Assembly: GCA_035274465.1 (NCBI GenBank)
Contig: DATEOF010000398.1
Location: 1-64,000, forward strand
DNA from: JADGRF01 sp035274465
GTDB lineage: Bacteria > Myxococcota_A > Polyangia > Polyangiales > JAFGIB01
Reading direction: 5' to 3'
DNA length: 64,000 nucleotides
In this document: piece after piece, positions 17,700 to 26,333 of the stretch
Position numbering within the stretch: position 1 is the stretch's first letter
Layout of the letters: each line of letters begins with the position of its first letter
Made by a program: the position numbers and the translations under genes
The notes under the pieces: generated by a model
Told to the model about the DNA's origin: nothing
Seen by the model: only the letters and a program-made list of their open reading frames with translations
The model's database searches: none

Positions 17700-18245
17700 A
17701 TGACACGGAGCAGCTTGGGTTATGTGATTGTATTGGCCGGTGTGCTTGCAGCTTGTGGCGGCGACGATTCCGGCAAGAAAGACAACGCCAGCACGGGCAA
17801 GGCCGGCAACGACAAGAGCAGCGAGAAGGACGGAACCACCATACCCTGTGGATCCCAGACCTGTAAGCTCCCGGAGGATCTCAAGGGCGAAGAGCTGTGC
17901 TGCAAGGATCCGTTCTCGGGCGGGACCTGCGGCGTGAAGGTCGGCGCAGAATGCCGGCCGATCCCGAAGATCGATGAGCGCTGCCCGGTGCCGAAGATCA
18001 TGGTCAACTTCCCGGGCGGCGCGACCGGCATGCGAGCCTTCGGCTGCTGCACGACTGGCGGCGAGTGCGGCATCGACTTCGGCATGGGCTGCATGCCTCG
18101 CACGATCGCCTGCATGGTCGTGAACCAATCGAACAAAGACCAGGTCATGCCCCAGAAGTGCACCGGCGAGCCACTGCCGCTGCCGGAGACCTGCGGCATG
18201 GGCGGCTTCCCCTTCCCGGGCGCAGCTGCTGGCGGCGGCGGCTGA
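17700..18245 (+). CDS. Cys-rich lipoprotein
   Basis: 181 residues, with a GAGGG site three bases before the ATG. Lipobox VLAAC with Cys19, then a Gly/Lys/Asp-rich hydrophilic linker. The mature domain (residues about 48-165) contains some 14 Cys in recurring pairs (CGSQTC, CCKD, CCTTGGEC), suggesting a disulfide-stabilised extracellular fold, and ends in a Gly-rich tail. No known family. Confidence 0.7.
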   Translation: MTRSSLGYVIVLAGVLAACGGDDSGKKDNASTGKAGNDKSSEKDGTTIPCGSQTCKLPEDLKGEELCCKDPFSGGTCGVKVGAECRPIPKIDERCPVPKIMVNFPGGATGMRAFGCCTTGGECGIDFGMGCMPRTIACMVVNQSNKDQVMPQKCTGEPLPLPETCGMGGFPFPGAAAGGGG

Positions 18246-18270
18246 AGCGCGAGCCGGGGGGGGCCCGTGC

Positions 18271-18298
18271 CGATGCGCGTCCTATGAGGACGTCATCG
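18271..18298. terminator. Hairpin between convergent genes
   Basis: CGATG (18271-18275) and CGTCCT (18278-18283) pair with AGGACG (18287-18292) and CATCG (18294-18298) around a three-base ATG loop. This gives an 11-pair interrupted stem that overlaps the stop codon of the minus-strand gene. No T-tract follows on either side. It is a candidate bidirectional terminator. Confidence 0.5.
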
Positions 18299-19693
18299 CG
18301 GTCGTCCGTGCGGCTTCCAGGCCGCCTCGGGCATGGTCGGCGCGCCGTGTGTTGGCTTGAGGTCGGACAGCTTGGGGCACGCGTCCAGCTCGGTGCCTTG
18401 CAGTTCGGCTTCTGCTTCGGGGGAGCTGACTCGCACGGTCAGCTCGGTGCCGGAGCGCCTCGGCTTCAAGCTTGCTCGCATCAGGATTTGCTCGAACTCG
18501 TCGGTCGCCCTACCCGTTTCGAAACGCAGGCGCCACACACCCAGCACTGGTTTGCTCGCAGTTGGCTCGGCTGCCTCGGTGACGTACAGCGCGAATGCGT
18601 CGTTGGTTAGTTGGCTCGCAAGCGTTAGGTCTACCGTGGCGTGCGCTGCCAGCATCGCCACGACTCCCGTCGCGCCGAAGTGATCCAGCTCGTACAGCTC
18701 GAAACCCGGTGGCGCCTGCGGCGGGCCGCAATCCAACGGCTCACTGCTGGTGTCACCCGGATCTCCGAGGTCGCCTCGGAGCCAGTCTGCCGCTGTCGGC
18801 GGCGCCTCGTCGAACAAGGCTTCGACGCCGCGCCGGTCGCGCTGCTCCCAGACGTGCGCTACGTAGCGGCCACCGATGCTGTACGGCAAGCCTTGGTAGA
18901 CCGTGAAGAGCGGTGCCGACGATTTCTTCACTGCACCTAAAAGCGAGTCGTCCATCTTATCGAAGAAGGCATCAAAATCGAACTCGTCCGCTGTCCGATT
19001 GAACAGGCGCAGCATCACCCGCGTCGACGTCGCGGTGGCTTCACCTTCCACCAACATGCCGAGCGCCATGCGGCGATCGGTGCTGCCAGCCGCCATTTCG
19101 TGACGCTTTTTGAGGTCGTGCGCTCGATCCTGCAACGCGTGCGTGAGCTCGTGCGACAAGACGTACGCTCGATCGCGCGGGTCGGACGGCATCGCACCCG
19201 CATCGGTAATCACAGTGACTTCTTTGGTTTCGGGATCGTAGAACGCCGCGACCGAATCTGCCGCTTCCTCGATCGACGCCTCGAGCGAGCTTTCTCCCGG
19301 CGGCAGGAGCGAGAGCGCTTGCAGCACGTCGTCCCACGGGCTGTCCTCCGCGTCACGCTCCTCTGCGTCGGCTCGCAACACCTCACCGAATTCCTTCGCG
19401 CTCATACGGTTGATCTTCGGCAGCTCCGGGAGTTCGTCGCCACGCATGCACGCCGTGAGCTCGAAGATGCCCTCTGCACAGTCGCGATCCGCGATATCGC
19501 ACGCGTACTCGGCAATTCGACACTGCTCCCTTGGCCGCACAGGCGGCGGCGCTCGATCGTCGCCGCCGCATGCCGACGACAGGAGGACCGACAGCAAGCT
19601 GACCCGGAGGACGGACGCGAGGCGACGCACCAACTCAGCGTACGAACCCACGCGTCCCGAAACAACGCGGTTCAGCCGTATCGCGTCGCCCAC
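18293..19693 (-). CDS. HExxH zinc metalloprotease-like lipoprotein
   Basis: 466 residues if the ATG at 19693 is used. A GTG at 19630, directly before RRLASVLRVSLLSVLLSSAC, would give a more normal signal peptide and is my preferred biological start. The lipobox is LLSSAC. In the middle VLSHELTHALQDRAHDLKKR carries HExxH, and LVEGEATATS about 35 residues later supplies the third ligand Glu, as in gluzincins. The rest is acidic and mixed, with a C-terminal beta-like domain. An exported zinc peptidase is likely. The substrate is unknown. Confidence 0.75.
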   Translation of the reverse strand: MGDAIRLNRVVSGRVGSYAELVRRLASVLRVSLLSVLLSSACGGDDRAPPPVRPREQCRIAEYACDIADRDCAEGIFELTACMRGDELPELPKINRMSAKEFGEVLRADAEERDAEDSPWDDVLQALSLLPPGESSLEASIEEAADSVAAFYDPETKEVTVITDAGAMPSDPRDRAYVLSHELTHALQDRAHDLKKRHEMAAGSTDRRMALGMLVEGEATATSTRVMLRLFNRTADEFDFDAFFDKMDDSLLGAVKKSSAPLFTVYQGLPYSIGGRYVAHVWEQRDRRGVEALFDEAPPTAADWLRGDLGDPGDTSSEPLDCGPPQAPPGFELYELDHFGATGVVAMLAAHATVDLTLASQLTNDAFALYVTEAAEPTASKPVLGVWRLRFETGRATDEFEQILMRASLKPRRSGTELTVRVSSPEAEAELQGTELDACPKLSDLKPTHGAPTMPEAAWKPHGRPR

Positions 19694-19790
19694 ATCGGCG
19701 CAACTGTCTCACAGATCTTGACGATCGCATCCATCTCCGCAGCGCTGAACGGCTGCGTCTCGATCGCCCACGATGTTAGATCACCCCGGA
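19679..19790 (-). pseudogene. Possible gene remnant after the DUF4188 gene
   Basis: One minus-strand frame beginning directly after the DUF4188 stop reads like protein (DLTSWAIETQPFSAAEMDA followed by IVKICETVAPMWATRYG) and ends in TGA. It lacks a start codon except an internal ATG that would leave about 21 residues. It is either a decayed gene end or a tiny ORF. Confidence 0.25.
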
Positions 19791-19794
19791 CTCC

Positions 19795-20310
19795 TCACAC
19801 CGGCTCATCACTACCATCACTCTGCCCCAGCCTCCCGCGCGCAGTCTGCCGCTTACCGCTGGCATCCACGAGCGAGGCCACCCGCGCCAAGCCATACGCG
19901 GGCATATTGTTGTACACGCACTCGTACTCGTTCGCTCGCACGCAGTACGTCTCGTGCCAAATCCCGATATCGCCGCGACTCCCGATGCGTTTGTTGAACT
20001 CCACCCAAGCGGGAAAATGCACGCTGTCTTTCGCGCGCGCATAGGCCATGAGCTGATCGAGCGACCGCCAGTACTGACAAAGCGTCGCGATCCCGTGCGG
20101 CTCGTAGCCCATGAAACCGCTTTCAGGGCGCGCTTCCAGCTCCTTGATCATGCGCTGCATCTGCGGCAGAAACCAAATCAGCTCTTTGACCTTCCAGGGT
20201 TTGTTGATGCGCGCTCCGATTAGGAACACCACGAAATCGCCCTCGATATGCGCTGTGACACGGCGTTGGATGATGGTCATTCCCCCGATTACTGCAGACA
20301 GCTCGAGCAT
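19795..20310 (-). CDS. DUF4188 family protein (monooxygenase-like)
   Basis: 171 residues from the ATG 20310; an ATG at 20280 preceded by GGGGGA is the alternative and starts nearer the conserved part (RRVTAHIEGDFVVFLIGARI). The sequence keeps the DUF4188 hallmarks: IEGDFVVFLIG, INKPWKVKEL, FMGYEPHGIATLCQYWRS, the HFPAWVEFNK motif and WHETYCV. The family is a dimeric alpha/beta barrel related to heme-degrading or spheroidene-type monooxygenases; its substrate is not established. Cytoplasmic and monocistronic. The tail of about 20 residues is polar and poorly conserved. Confidence 0.88.
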   Translation of the reverse strand: MLELSAVIGGMTIIQRRVTAHIEGDFVVFLIGARINKPWKVKELIWFLPQMQRMIKELEARPESGFMGYEPHGIATLCQYWRSLDQLMAYARAKDSVHFPAWVEFNKRIGSRGDIGIWHETYCVRANEYECVYNNMPAYGLARVASLVDASGKRQTARGRLGQSDGSDEPV

Positions 20311-21017
20311 CTATCAAGGCCTGCGCGATGCCGAGCACCGCAAAAGTGCCAAACGCCTCCACCTACGTCTGTGCCACAGCCCTAGCAGCCCATACAAGAG
20401 CGTGCACGAGTGGGGTCTTGTTGATCAGAGAGCGCCCACGGGGAGCCGACTCATCCCCGTCATTCCGCGAACAAGTCTACACAGCGGCGACCCATGCTGC
20501 GGCGCTGGTGGACGCTTGCTGGCTGGTCGCGCGAAGGGCTCGTGTTCCCGGTGTTAGAGTTGGACGCGACGTGTCCAGCGATCATGACGTTGGTCGAGGC
20601 GCGGATGTGACGGTTCACTCCGCGAAGGCGGCGTCGACCGCTATCACTTCCGGCTCGCCGCAGAACATCACGGTTTCTGTACGCCGTAGGGGCGCGCAAG
20701 CACGGGCTTGAGGCAGCGGCTGGCGAACCGAATCCGGCGACCCTACGCGCACCAGGAACACCGGGCGATTGCGAGGATGAAACTTCCTCAGCGGCGCGCG
20801 CAACAGCGGGAGGCTGCTCGCTCGTCAACCAAGCCGTTATCGCGCGGTGGCTTGGTCGCGAAAGTCGAGACCGATGCGCCGACCGCGACCACGCGCCTGG
20901 AACGCGGTTAATACCTCGTCCGCGAGAGGTTACCTTGCAGGTGCGTGTCGCCGCATATCACGCCGGCCAGCTCCGCGCTGCATGGTCCTGCCCGCGAGCG
21001 TCAGCTACGATGATCGC
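20311..21017. other. 707-base region without a convincing gene
   Basis: Several open frames of 60-130 codons cross this stretch on both strands, but all are Arg/Ala/Ser-rich, lack ribosome binding sites and overlap each other. One minus frame at 20615-20803 and one plus frame through about 20690-20870 look slightly protein-like and may be remnants. No RNA gene or repeat seen. Confidence 0.5.
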
Positions 21018-21893
21018 GTGAAGCTCGCGCGCAGCTCGAAGTTAAGTTGCTGCGTTGCGCTGTGCGTGCTGAGTTCCGCGTGCTTTAGGTTTGGCTACGG
21101 ACAACAAGCTGATCCAAACCCCGCCGGGGGGCGCGGTGGCAGTTTCGAAGCGGACGCTGGCCTCGCAGGTGCTGGGTCTGCGCGCGACGCCGGCCCCGAC
21201 ACCGACTTCGATGCGGACACGGCTGGGGAGCCGGCCTTCGATCCTGACGCCGGTCCCAAGGTCAGCTCGCGCACGGGTGGCAGCGGCGGTGGCGGTGGTA
21301 GTACGACAGTGCCGATTGCGGGCCAGGATGCGGGGAGCAATCCGATGATGTCCGCAGGGGCCGGCGGAATGGCTGCAAGCGGGAGCGGCGCGGGTGGCAT
21401 GGATGGCAGCTCAGGCACGAGTGGCAGCTCAGGCACGAGTGGCAGCTCAGGCACGAGTGGCAGCTCGGGCACGAGTGGCAGCTCGGGCACGAGTGGCAGC
21501 TCGGGCACGAGTGGCAGCTCGGGTGGGGGTGGCGCGGCAGGGGGCATGCCTGCACGCGTGTGCCCGCACGGCACCGAACTTGGCGGGTACTGCTGGTTTC
21601 TGGGTGAGGCTGGCCAGTCGTGTGACGACGTCTGCCGAAACTACAGCGGCTTCGAAGGGTCGCTCGAGTGGATCGGCACTCCGGCGCAGGGTGGCACCCT
21701 CGCGCGCTGCGACCAACTCTTGACGCTGCTCACCTCCTCCTCCGGGTTGACGACCATGGGTATGCGCGACGATGGGCGCGGGCTCGGCTGTCATCTCTAC
21801 ATGGCTGTGCGCTGGTGGCTCGACATGCCGGACTTCGACCAGAGGTCCAAGCAGATCGATTCGCGACTCGTGTGCAGCTGCAACGATCCGTGA
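21018..21893 (+). CDS. Lipoprotein with GSSGTS tandem repeats
   Basis: 291 residues from the GTG 21018-21020 (MKLARSSKLSCCVALCVLSS then Cys), chosen because it gives a normal lipoprotein signal; the frame is open far upstream without one. After the lipobox LSSAC comes an Asp/Pro/Gly linker, then six perfect hexapeptide repeats GSSGTS (residues about 130-165), and a compact C-terminal domain with six or seven Cys (CPHGTELGGYCWFLG, SCDDVC, VCSC) that may bind a ligand outside the cell. The repeats act as a flexible spacer. The folded domain is not recognised. Confidence 0.75.
   Translation: MKLARSSKLSCCVALCVLSSACFRFGYGQQADPNPAGGRGGSFEADAGLAGAGSARDAGPDTDFDADTAGEPAFDPDAGPKVSSRTGGSGGGGGSTTVPIAGQDAGSNPMMSAGAGGMAASGSGAGGMDGSSGTSGSSGTSGSSGTSGSSGTSGSSGTSGSSGTSGSSGGGGAAGGMPARVCPHGTELGGYCWFLGEAGQSCDDVCRNYSGFEGSLEWIGTPAQGGTLARCDQLLTLLTSSSGLTTMGMRDDGRGLGCHLYMAVRWWLDMPDFDQRSKQIDSRLVCSCNDP
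21405..21527 (+). repeat. 18-bp in-frame tandem repeat
   Basis: Unit GGCAGCTCRGGCACGAGT, six complete copies from 21405 to 21512 and a partial seventh. Copies 1-3 carry TCA and copies 4-6 TCG at the same codon, which shows two successive rounds of copying. It encodes (GSSGTS)n and is length-variable in principle without a frameshift. Confidence 0.95.
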
Positions 21894-21936
21894 AGTGCGT
21901 GTGTGGTGCAGTCGCGAGAACTCGCGCTGGACACCC

Positions 21937-23478
21937 CTAACCCGCTGACTGACCGAAGCGAGCTCGCAAGGCCTTCTTGTCGGGCTTGCCCACGGCAGTC
22001 AGTGGGATCGAGTCGATGAACTCGACGAGCTTGGGAGCTTGATAAGAACCTTTACGCTCGGCGACCAGCGCGATCAGCTCTTCGGGCTTGGCGGTTGCGC
22101 CCGGGCGCGTCACCACCAGTGCCTTGACGGCCTCGCCCCACTTGGGGTGCGGCACGCCTATCACGGCAACCTGTGAGACGCCGGGATGCTCGCCGAGGAT
22201 GTCTTCGAGCTCGCGCGGATAGATGTTGAAGCCGCCGCTGATGATCATGTCCTTGGTGCGGTCGACGATGCGCAAGAAGCCGCCGGGGTCGCGCACGGCC
22301 ACGTCGCCCGTGTGCAGCCATCCGCCGCGGAGCGTCTCGGCCGTGAGCTCCGGGTTGTCGCGGTAGCCGTCCATGACCAGCGGGCCCTGCACGCAGATCT
22401 CCCCGGGCTCGCCGTCCGGCACGGCGCGCATGTTCGAGTCGAACAGCTCGACGCGTACCCAGGGCACCGGTCGCCCGCAGCTCGCAAGCCGGCGCAGATC
22501 ATTCACGTCGTGCTCCGCCTTGCGCAAGACGCTGATCGTCATCGGCGCCTCGGCCTGGCCGTAGAACTGGAAGAACACCGGCCCGATGCGCTGGATCGCC
22601 TCTCGCAGCCGCGCGGGCGAGATCGCCGACGCGCCGTAGAAGATGGTCTGCAAGCTCGACAGATCGAACTCGCCGAAGCGTGGGTGATCGAGCAGCGCGT
22701 AGATCATGGTCGGGACCAGCAGCATGCAGGTGATGCGCTGATCCTGGACTGCCTGCATCACCTTCAGCGGATCGAAGCTGGGGTGGATCAGGATCGTGCC
22801 CTGCTTCATCAACGTGGGCAGCAGCATCGCGCCGCCGGCGTGGCTGAGCGGCGCGCAGGAGAGCACCCGCAACGGATCGGGCCACTCCCACTCGGCGAAC
22901 ATGATGTGCGCTGCCGCGGCGGCGCTGCGGTGGTTGGTCGGCACGGCCTTGGGCTTGCCGGTGGTGCCGCCCGAGTAGCTGAAGCGTGCGACGCCGGCGC
23001 CGTCGAGCTGCGGCACGACGAGCGCCTCCGGGCTGAAGCGCGCGGCGAGCTCGCTCAGCTCCTGGAGCGCGATCAGCTTCATGCCAGGGGCGTGCTTCGC
23101 CAGCTCTGCGGCGCGCTCGCCGAAGCGGTCCGCGTCGAAGATCAGCACCTCGGCCCTCGCATCGAGCACGACGTGCAGGTGATCGGCCACGCCGCCCATC
23201 GGGTGCATGGGCACGCCGATCGCCGCCAGGAGCTGCAAGGCGTTGTTCACGTAGAGGACTTCGGGTCGATTGGTCGGCAGCGTGGCCACGCGGCTCTCGC
23301 GGCCCACACCCAGGCTCTGCAGCGCCTGCAAGAAGCGACTCGTCGCGGCGCGCATCTCGCCCACGGTCATCATCGGACCGCTGGGCAGTTGCAGGAATGG
23401 GCGCTCCGGAGCCTGGTTGAGCGCGTGGACGAGCAAGTCCGGCACGAAGCTCGGCCGGTGGATGCTGACACTGCTCAT
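21937..23478 (-). CDS. Acyl-CoA synthetase (AMP-forming)
   Basis: 513 residues. The adenylation motif A3 is YSGGTTGKPKAVPTNH. Further motifs are FYGQAEAPMTI, GWLHTGDVAVRD, the RTKDMIISGGFNIYPRELED hinge, and a C-terminal GKPDKKALR with the catalytic Lys. It should activate a carboxylic acid to its CoA thioester through an acyl-adenylate. Its ATG overlaps the stop of the thiolase gene by 4 bases, so the DUF35, thiolase and ligase genes form one operon. Substrate class is inferred from context (branched or cyclic acid). Confidence 0.93.
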   Translation of the reverse strand: MSSVSIHRPSFVPDLLVHALNQAPERPFLQLPSGPMMTVGEMRAATSRFLQALQSLGVGRESRVATLPTNRPEVLYVNNALQLLAAIGVPMHPMGGVADHLHVVLDARAEVLIFDADRFGERAAELAKHAPGMKLIALQELSELAARFSPEALVVPQLDGAGVARFSYSGGTTGKPKAVPTNHRSAAAAAHIMFAEWEWPDPLRVLSCAPLSHAGGAMLLPTLMKQGTILIHPSFDPLKVMQAVQDQRITCMLLVPTMIYALLDHPRFGEFDLSSLQTIFYGASAISPARLREAIQRIGPVFFQFYGQAEAPMTISVLRKAEHDVNDLRRLASCGRPVPWVRVELFDSNMRAVPDGEPGEICVQGPLVMDGYRDNPELTAETLRGGWLHTGDVAVRDPGGFLRIVDRTKDMIISGGFNIYPRELEDILGEHPGVSQVAVIGVPHPKWGEAVKALVVTRPGATAKPEELIALVAERKGSYQAPKLVEFIDSIPLTAVGKPDKKALRARFGQSAG

Positions 23479-24614
23479 GTCACTCGCTCTAGTATATGGA
23501 CGGCACAGGCGCTACCGAGGCCGAGCACGTGGGTGAGGCCGACGCGCGCACCGTCGACTTGCCGCGAGCCCGCCTCGCCGCGCAGGTGCGCAGACACTTC
23601 GTAGAGGTTGGCGATGCCGGTGGCTCCGAGCGGATGGCCCTTCGACAGCAGCCCACCCGAGACGTTGACCGGGATGCGTCCACCGAGCGCGGTCTCGCCG
23701 GCGTCGAGGATCTTGCCACCCTCGCCCTCGGGACACAGGCCGAGGTTCTCGTAATGCAGGATCTCCGCAGTCGCGAAGCAGTCGTGCAGCTCGACCAGGT
23801 CGAGGTCGTGCGGTCCGACGCCGGCCATCTCGTAGGCCTGCGCGGCAGCGGTGCGCGTGCAGGTATTGACGTCGGCCATGACCAGGTCGCGCTCTTGCCA
23901 CGGATCGCTGGTCAGCACGGACGCCTTGACGCGCACCGCGCGCTTCATGCCCAGCTGCTTGGCCTTGCGCTCTGACACAAGCACGGCAGCCGCGGCACCA
24001 TCCACGTTGACCGAGCACATCAGCTTGGTGTTCGGATAGGCGATCATCTCCGCGCTCATCACCTGCTCGAGCGGGGTCTCGTACTGGTACATGGCCTTGG
24101 GGTTCAGCGTCGAGTGGTGGTGGTTCTTGACCGACACCCGCGCGAACTGCTCGAATGACGTGCCGTACTTGCGGCTGTGCTCCATCCCTGCTTCGGCGAA
24201 CACCGCGGGCATGGTGCCGGAGCCCAGCAGCCCTTCGGTCGAGATGCCGCTCGGAGCGCTGCCGCCGAGCAAGCCGCGGCCCATTTGCTCGACGCCCACC
24301 GCGAGCACCAGGTCGTACAGCCCGGCCTTGATGCCGATCCACGCCTCTCGAAACGCAGTCGCACCCGATGCACAGGCGTTCGCGCAGTTCACGACGGGCA
24401 CACCGGTCTGACCGATCTCGCGCAGGATGCGCTGGCCGACCATCGCGTTGGATTGACCGAGGTTCGCGCAGTACAGCGCGTCGATCTGTTGGATCGACAG
24501 GCCCGCGTCGTCGAGCGCCATCAGGGCGGCCTGCGCGCCGAGCTGCGGCACGCTCAGGTCCGGGAAGCGGCCGAACTTCATCATGTCGATGCCGAGCACG
24601 TAGACGTCGCTCAT
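23475..24614 (-). CDS. SCP2-type thiolase
   Basis: 379 residues from the ATG 24614-24612, which overlaps the stop of the DUF35 gene by 4 bases; the open frame continues upstream only as antisense noise. N-terminal nucleophile region VVNCANACASGATAFREAW (Cys81 in CASG is the probable nucleophile), ELHDCFATAEILHYENLGL, and SGGLLSKGHPLGATG with the C-terminal active-site His. This is the lipid-transfer/acetyl-CoA acetyltransferase-like branch of thiolases, which works with a DUF35 partner. It could perform thiolytic or retro-aldol cleavage of a beta-oxidation intermediate. Confidence 0.92.
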   Translation of the reverse strand: MSDVYVLGIDMMKFGRFPDLSVPQLGAQAALMALDDAGLSIQQIDALYCANLGQSNAMVGQRILREIGQTGVPVVNCANACASGATAFREAWIGIKAGLYDLVLAVGVEQMGRGLLGGSAPSGISTEGLLGSGTMPAVFAEAGMEHSRKYGTSFEQFARVSVKNHHHSTLNPKAMYQYETPLEQVMSAEMIAYPNTKLMCSVNVDGAAAAVLVSERKAKQLGMKRAVRVKASVLTSDPWQERDLVMADVNTCTRTAAAQAYEMAGVGPHDLDLVELHDCFATAEILHYENLGLCPEGEGGKILDAGETALGGRIPVNVSGGLLSKGHPLGATGIANLYEVSAHLRGEAGSRQVDGARVGLTHVLGLGSACAVHILERVT

Positions 24615-25033
24615 CGCGAGCTCCTCGCAGGCTGGAAGAAGTAGCTGACGTAGGCGTTGCCGTCTTTGTCCTTGCGACCGAGCGCGTCCTTGTAGACGAC
24701 CTCGACCGGCATGCCGAAGCGGATCTTCTTCGGATCCGGGTCGACGCCGATCAGGTTGCCCTTGATGCAGACGCCACCCTCCAGATCGACGATCGCGGAG
24801 ATGTACGGCACGGCGACGCCGGGGAACGAGCGGTGCACGATCGAGTACGCGTACAGCGCGCCCGTGTTGGGAAGCCGCAGCCTGTCCAGCTGATCGCGCG
24901 CCCCGCACTTCGCACACGCGCTGCGCGGGCCGAGGTACTTGGCGTCGCAGCGCGTGCAGGCGGAACCCTCGAGGTACGGCGGGCCGTCGCCCGGAATCTT
25001 CAAGTAGGGCACCACGGGAAGCGCTTCGGGCAT
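24611..25033 (-). CDS. DUF35 OB-fold protein with zinc ribbon
   Basis: 140 residues from the ATG 25033, preceded by GAGGAC at a good distance. Residues about 24-41 hold the rubredoxin-like zinc ribbon CTRCDAKYLGPRSACAKC, followed by an OB-fold (TGALYAYSIVHRSFPGVAVP, GNLIGVDPDPKKIRFGMPVE). DUF35 proteins are the obligate partners of SCP2 thiolases and aldolases and help acyl-CoA binding. Lead gene of a three-gene minus-strand operon, and divergent from the amidohydrolase gene with two palindromes in the shared 99-base control region. Confidence 0.92.
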   Translation of the reverse strand: MPEALPVVPYLKIPGDGPPYLEGSACTRCDAKYLGPRSACAKCGARDQLDRLRLPNTGALYAYSIVHRSFPGVAVPYISAIVDLEGGVCIKGNLIGVDPDPKKIRFGMPVEVVYKDALGRKDKDGNAYVSYFFQPARSSR

Positions 25034-25075
25034 GGCAGGTCCTCGCTGAGCTTGCCTGCGGGATCTACCCGAAAC

Positions 25076-25089
25076 TGACGTCCACGTCA
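25076..25089. promoter_or_regulatory. Perfect dyad TGACGT-CC-ACGTCA
   Basis: A perfect 6-2-6 palindrome lies between the divergent DUF35 (minus) and amidohydrolase (plus) genes, 43 bases from one start and 44 from the other. Placement and symmetry fit a dimeric repressor such as the TetR protein encoded at 28975-29616. Confidence 0.55.
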
Positions 25090-25095
25090 AAATGA

Positions 25096-25115
25096 ATTTG
25101 ACGCCGAAATCAAAT
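25096..25115. promoter_or_regulatory. Inverted repeat ATTTGA-8-TCAAAT
   Basis: A second, AT-rich dyad in the same divergent control region, 17 bases before the amidohydrolase start. It may be part of a promoter or a second operator. It differs in sequence from the neighbouring TGACGT dyad. Confidence 0.35.
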
Positions 25116-25132
25116 CGATCTAGTGCACAGGC

Positions 25133-26332
25133 ATGCCGATCAGCCGCAAGTGCGACTTTCCCGTGTTCGACGCCGACAACCACCTGTACGAGACCAAGGA
25201 AGCGTTCACCCGGCACCTCCCGAGCAAGTACAAGCACGCCATCGACTACGTCGACGTGCGCGGCCGCACGAAGATCGTCGTGCGCGGAACGATCAGCGAG
25301 TACATCCCGAACCCGACCTTCGACGTCATCGCACGGCCCGGCGCGCACGAGGAGTTCTACAAACACGGCAACCCCGAAGGGAAGTCGATGCGCGAGCTCA
25401 CGGGCGAGCCGATGCGTTGCATCCCGGCGTTCCGCGAGCCGGGTGCGCGCATCGAGCTGATGGATCAACAGGGCCTCGACCGTGCGCTGATGTTCCCTAC
25501 CCTCGCCAGCCTGCTCGAAGAGCGCATGCGCGACGACCCGCAGATGATCCACGCGGTGGTGCACTCGCTGAACCAGTGGCTGCACGAGACTTGGTCGTTC
25601 AACTACCGCGACCGCATCTTCACCGTACCCGTGATCTCGCTGCCGATCGTCGAGAAGGCCATCGAGGAGCTCGAGTGGGTGATCGAGCGCGGAGCCAAGA
25701 CCATCCTCGTGCGGCCCGCGCCGGTGCCCGGCTACGGCCACTCGCGTTCGTTCGCCTACCCGGAGTTCGATCCGTTCTGGAAGCGCGTGTCGGACGCCGG
25801 GCTCCTGGTGTCGATGCACTCCTCCGACAGCGGCTACGCACGTTACCAGAGCGACTGGACCGGCCCGACCGAGATGCTGCCGTTCAAGTTCGACGCCTTC
25901 CGTATGATGAGCATGCTGAAGCGGCCGATCGAAGACAGCATGGCCGCCTGCGTGTGCCACGGCCTGTTGACCCGCTTCCCGAGGCTGAAGATCGCCGTGA
26001 TCGAGAACGGTGGCAGCTGGGTGCCGCACTTCCTCGAGCAACTGGCCGACGTCTACAAGAAGATGCCGCAGGCGTTCGAGGAGAACCCGATCGTCGCATT
26101 CAAGCGCAACGTGTACGTGAGCCCATTCTTCGAAGACAACCTGCAGGCGCTGATCGCCGAGATGGGCGCCGATCACATCCTGTTCGGGTCCGACTATCCG
26201 CACCCGGAAGGCCTGGCAGAGCCGTGCACCTATGTGGAGCACCTGCCGCCGGGGACGAGCCAGGCCGACGTGCGCAACATCATGGGCGGCACGCTCGGCC
26301 GGCTGATGGGCATCGACCGGATGGTGGTGTGA
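25133..26332 (+). CDS. Amidohydrolase-2 family hydrolase
   Basis: 399 residues. Metal-dependent TIM-barrel hydrolase landmarks: VFDADNHLYE at the N-terminus (D-x-D-x-H form of the first metal site), LVSMHSSDSG in the middle, IENGGSWV, and HILFGSDYPHPEG with the catalytic Asp near residue 350. The family contains decarboxylases and C-C or C-N hydrolases acting on aromatic or cyclic acids. Here it heads a plus-strand operon with enoyl-CoA hydratase (one base between genes), a thioesterase fusion, DUF427 and TetR, so ring or side-chain catabolism is likely. The exact reaction is not readable. Confidence 0.9.
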   Translation: MPISRKCDFPVFDADNHLYETKEAFTRHLPSKYKHAIDYVDVRGRTKIVVRGTISEYIPNPTFDVIARPGAHEEFYKHGNPEGKSMRELTGEPMRCIPAFREPGARIELMDQQGLDRALMFPTLASLLEERMRDDPQMIHAVVHSLNQWLHETWSFNYRDRIFTVPVISLPIVEKAIEELEWVIERGAKTILVRPAPVPGYGHSRSFAYPEFDPFWKRVSDAGLLVSMHSSDSGYARYQSDWTGPTEMLPFKFDAFRMMSMLKRPIEDSMAACVCHGLLTRFPRLKIAVIENGGSWVPHFLEQLADVYKKMPQAFEENPIVAFKRNVYVSPFFEDNLQALIAEMGADHILFGSDYPHPEGLAEPCTYVEHLPPGTSQADVRNIMGGTLGRLMGIDRMVV

Positions 26333-26333
26333 C

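Noticed and set aside
20615..20803. 62-codon minus-strand frame in the 20.3-21.0 kb gap
   Set aside because: No ribosome site, no similarity I can name, and overlapping frames on the other strand look equally plausible.
21405..21527. CRISPR-like regular repeat
   Set aside because: There are no spacers; units are contiguous 18-bp copies in frame within a lipoprotein gene.
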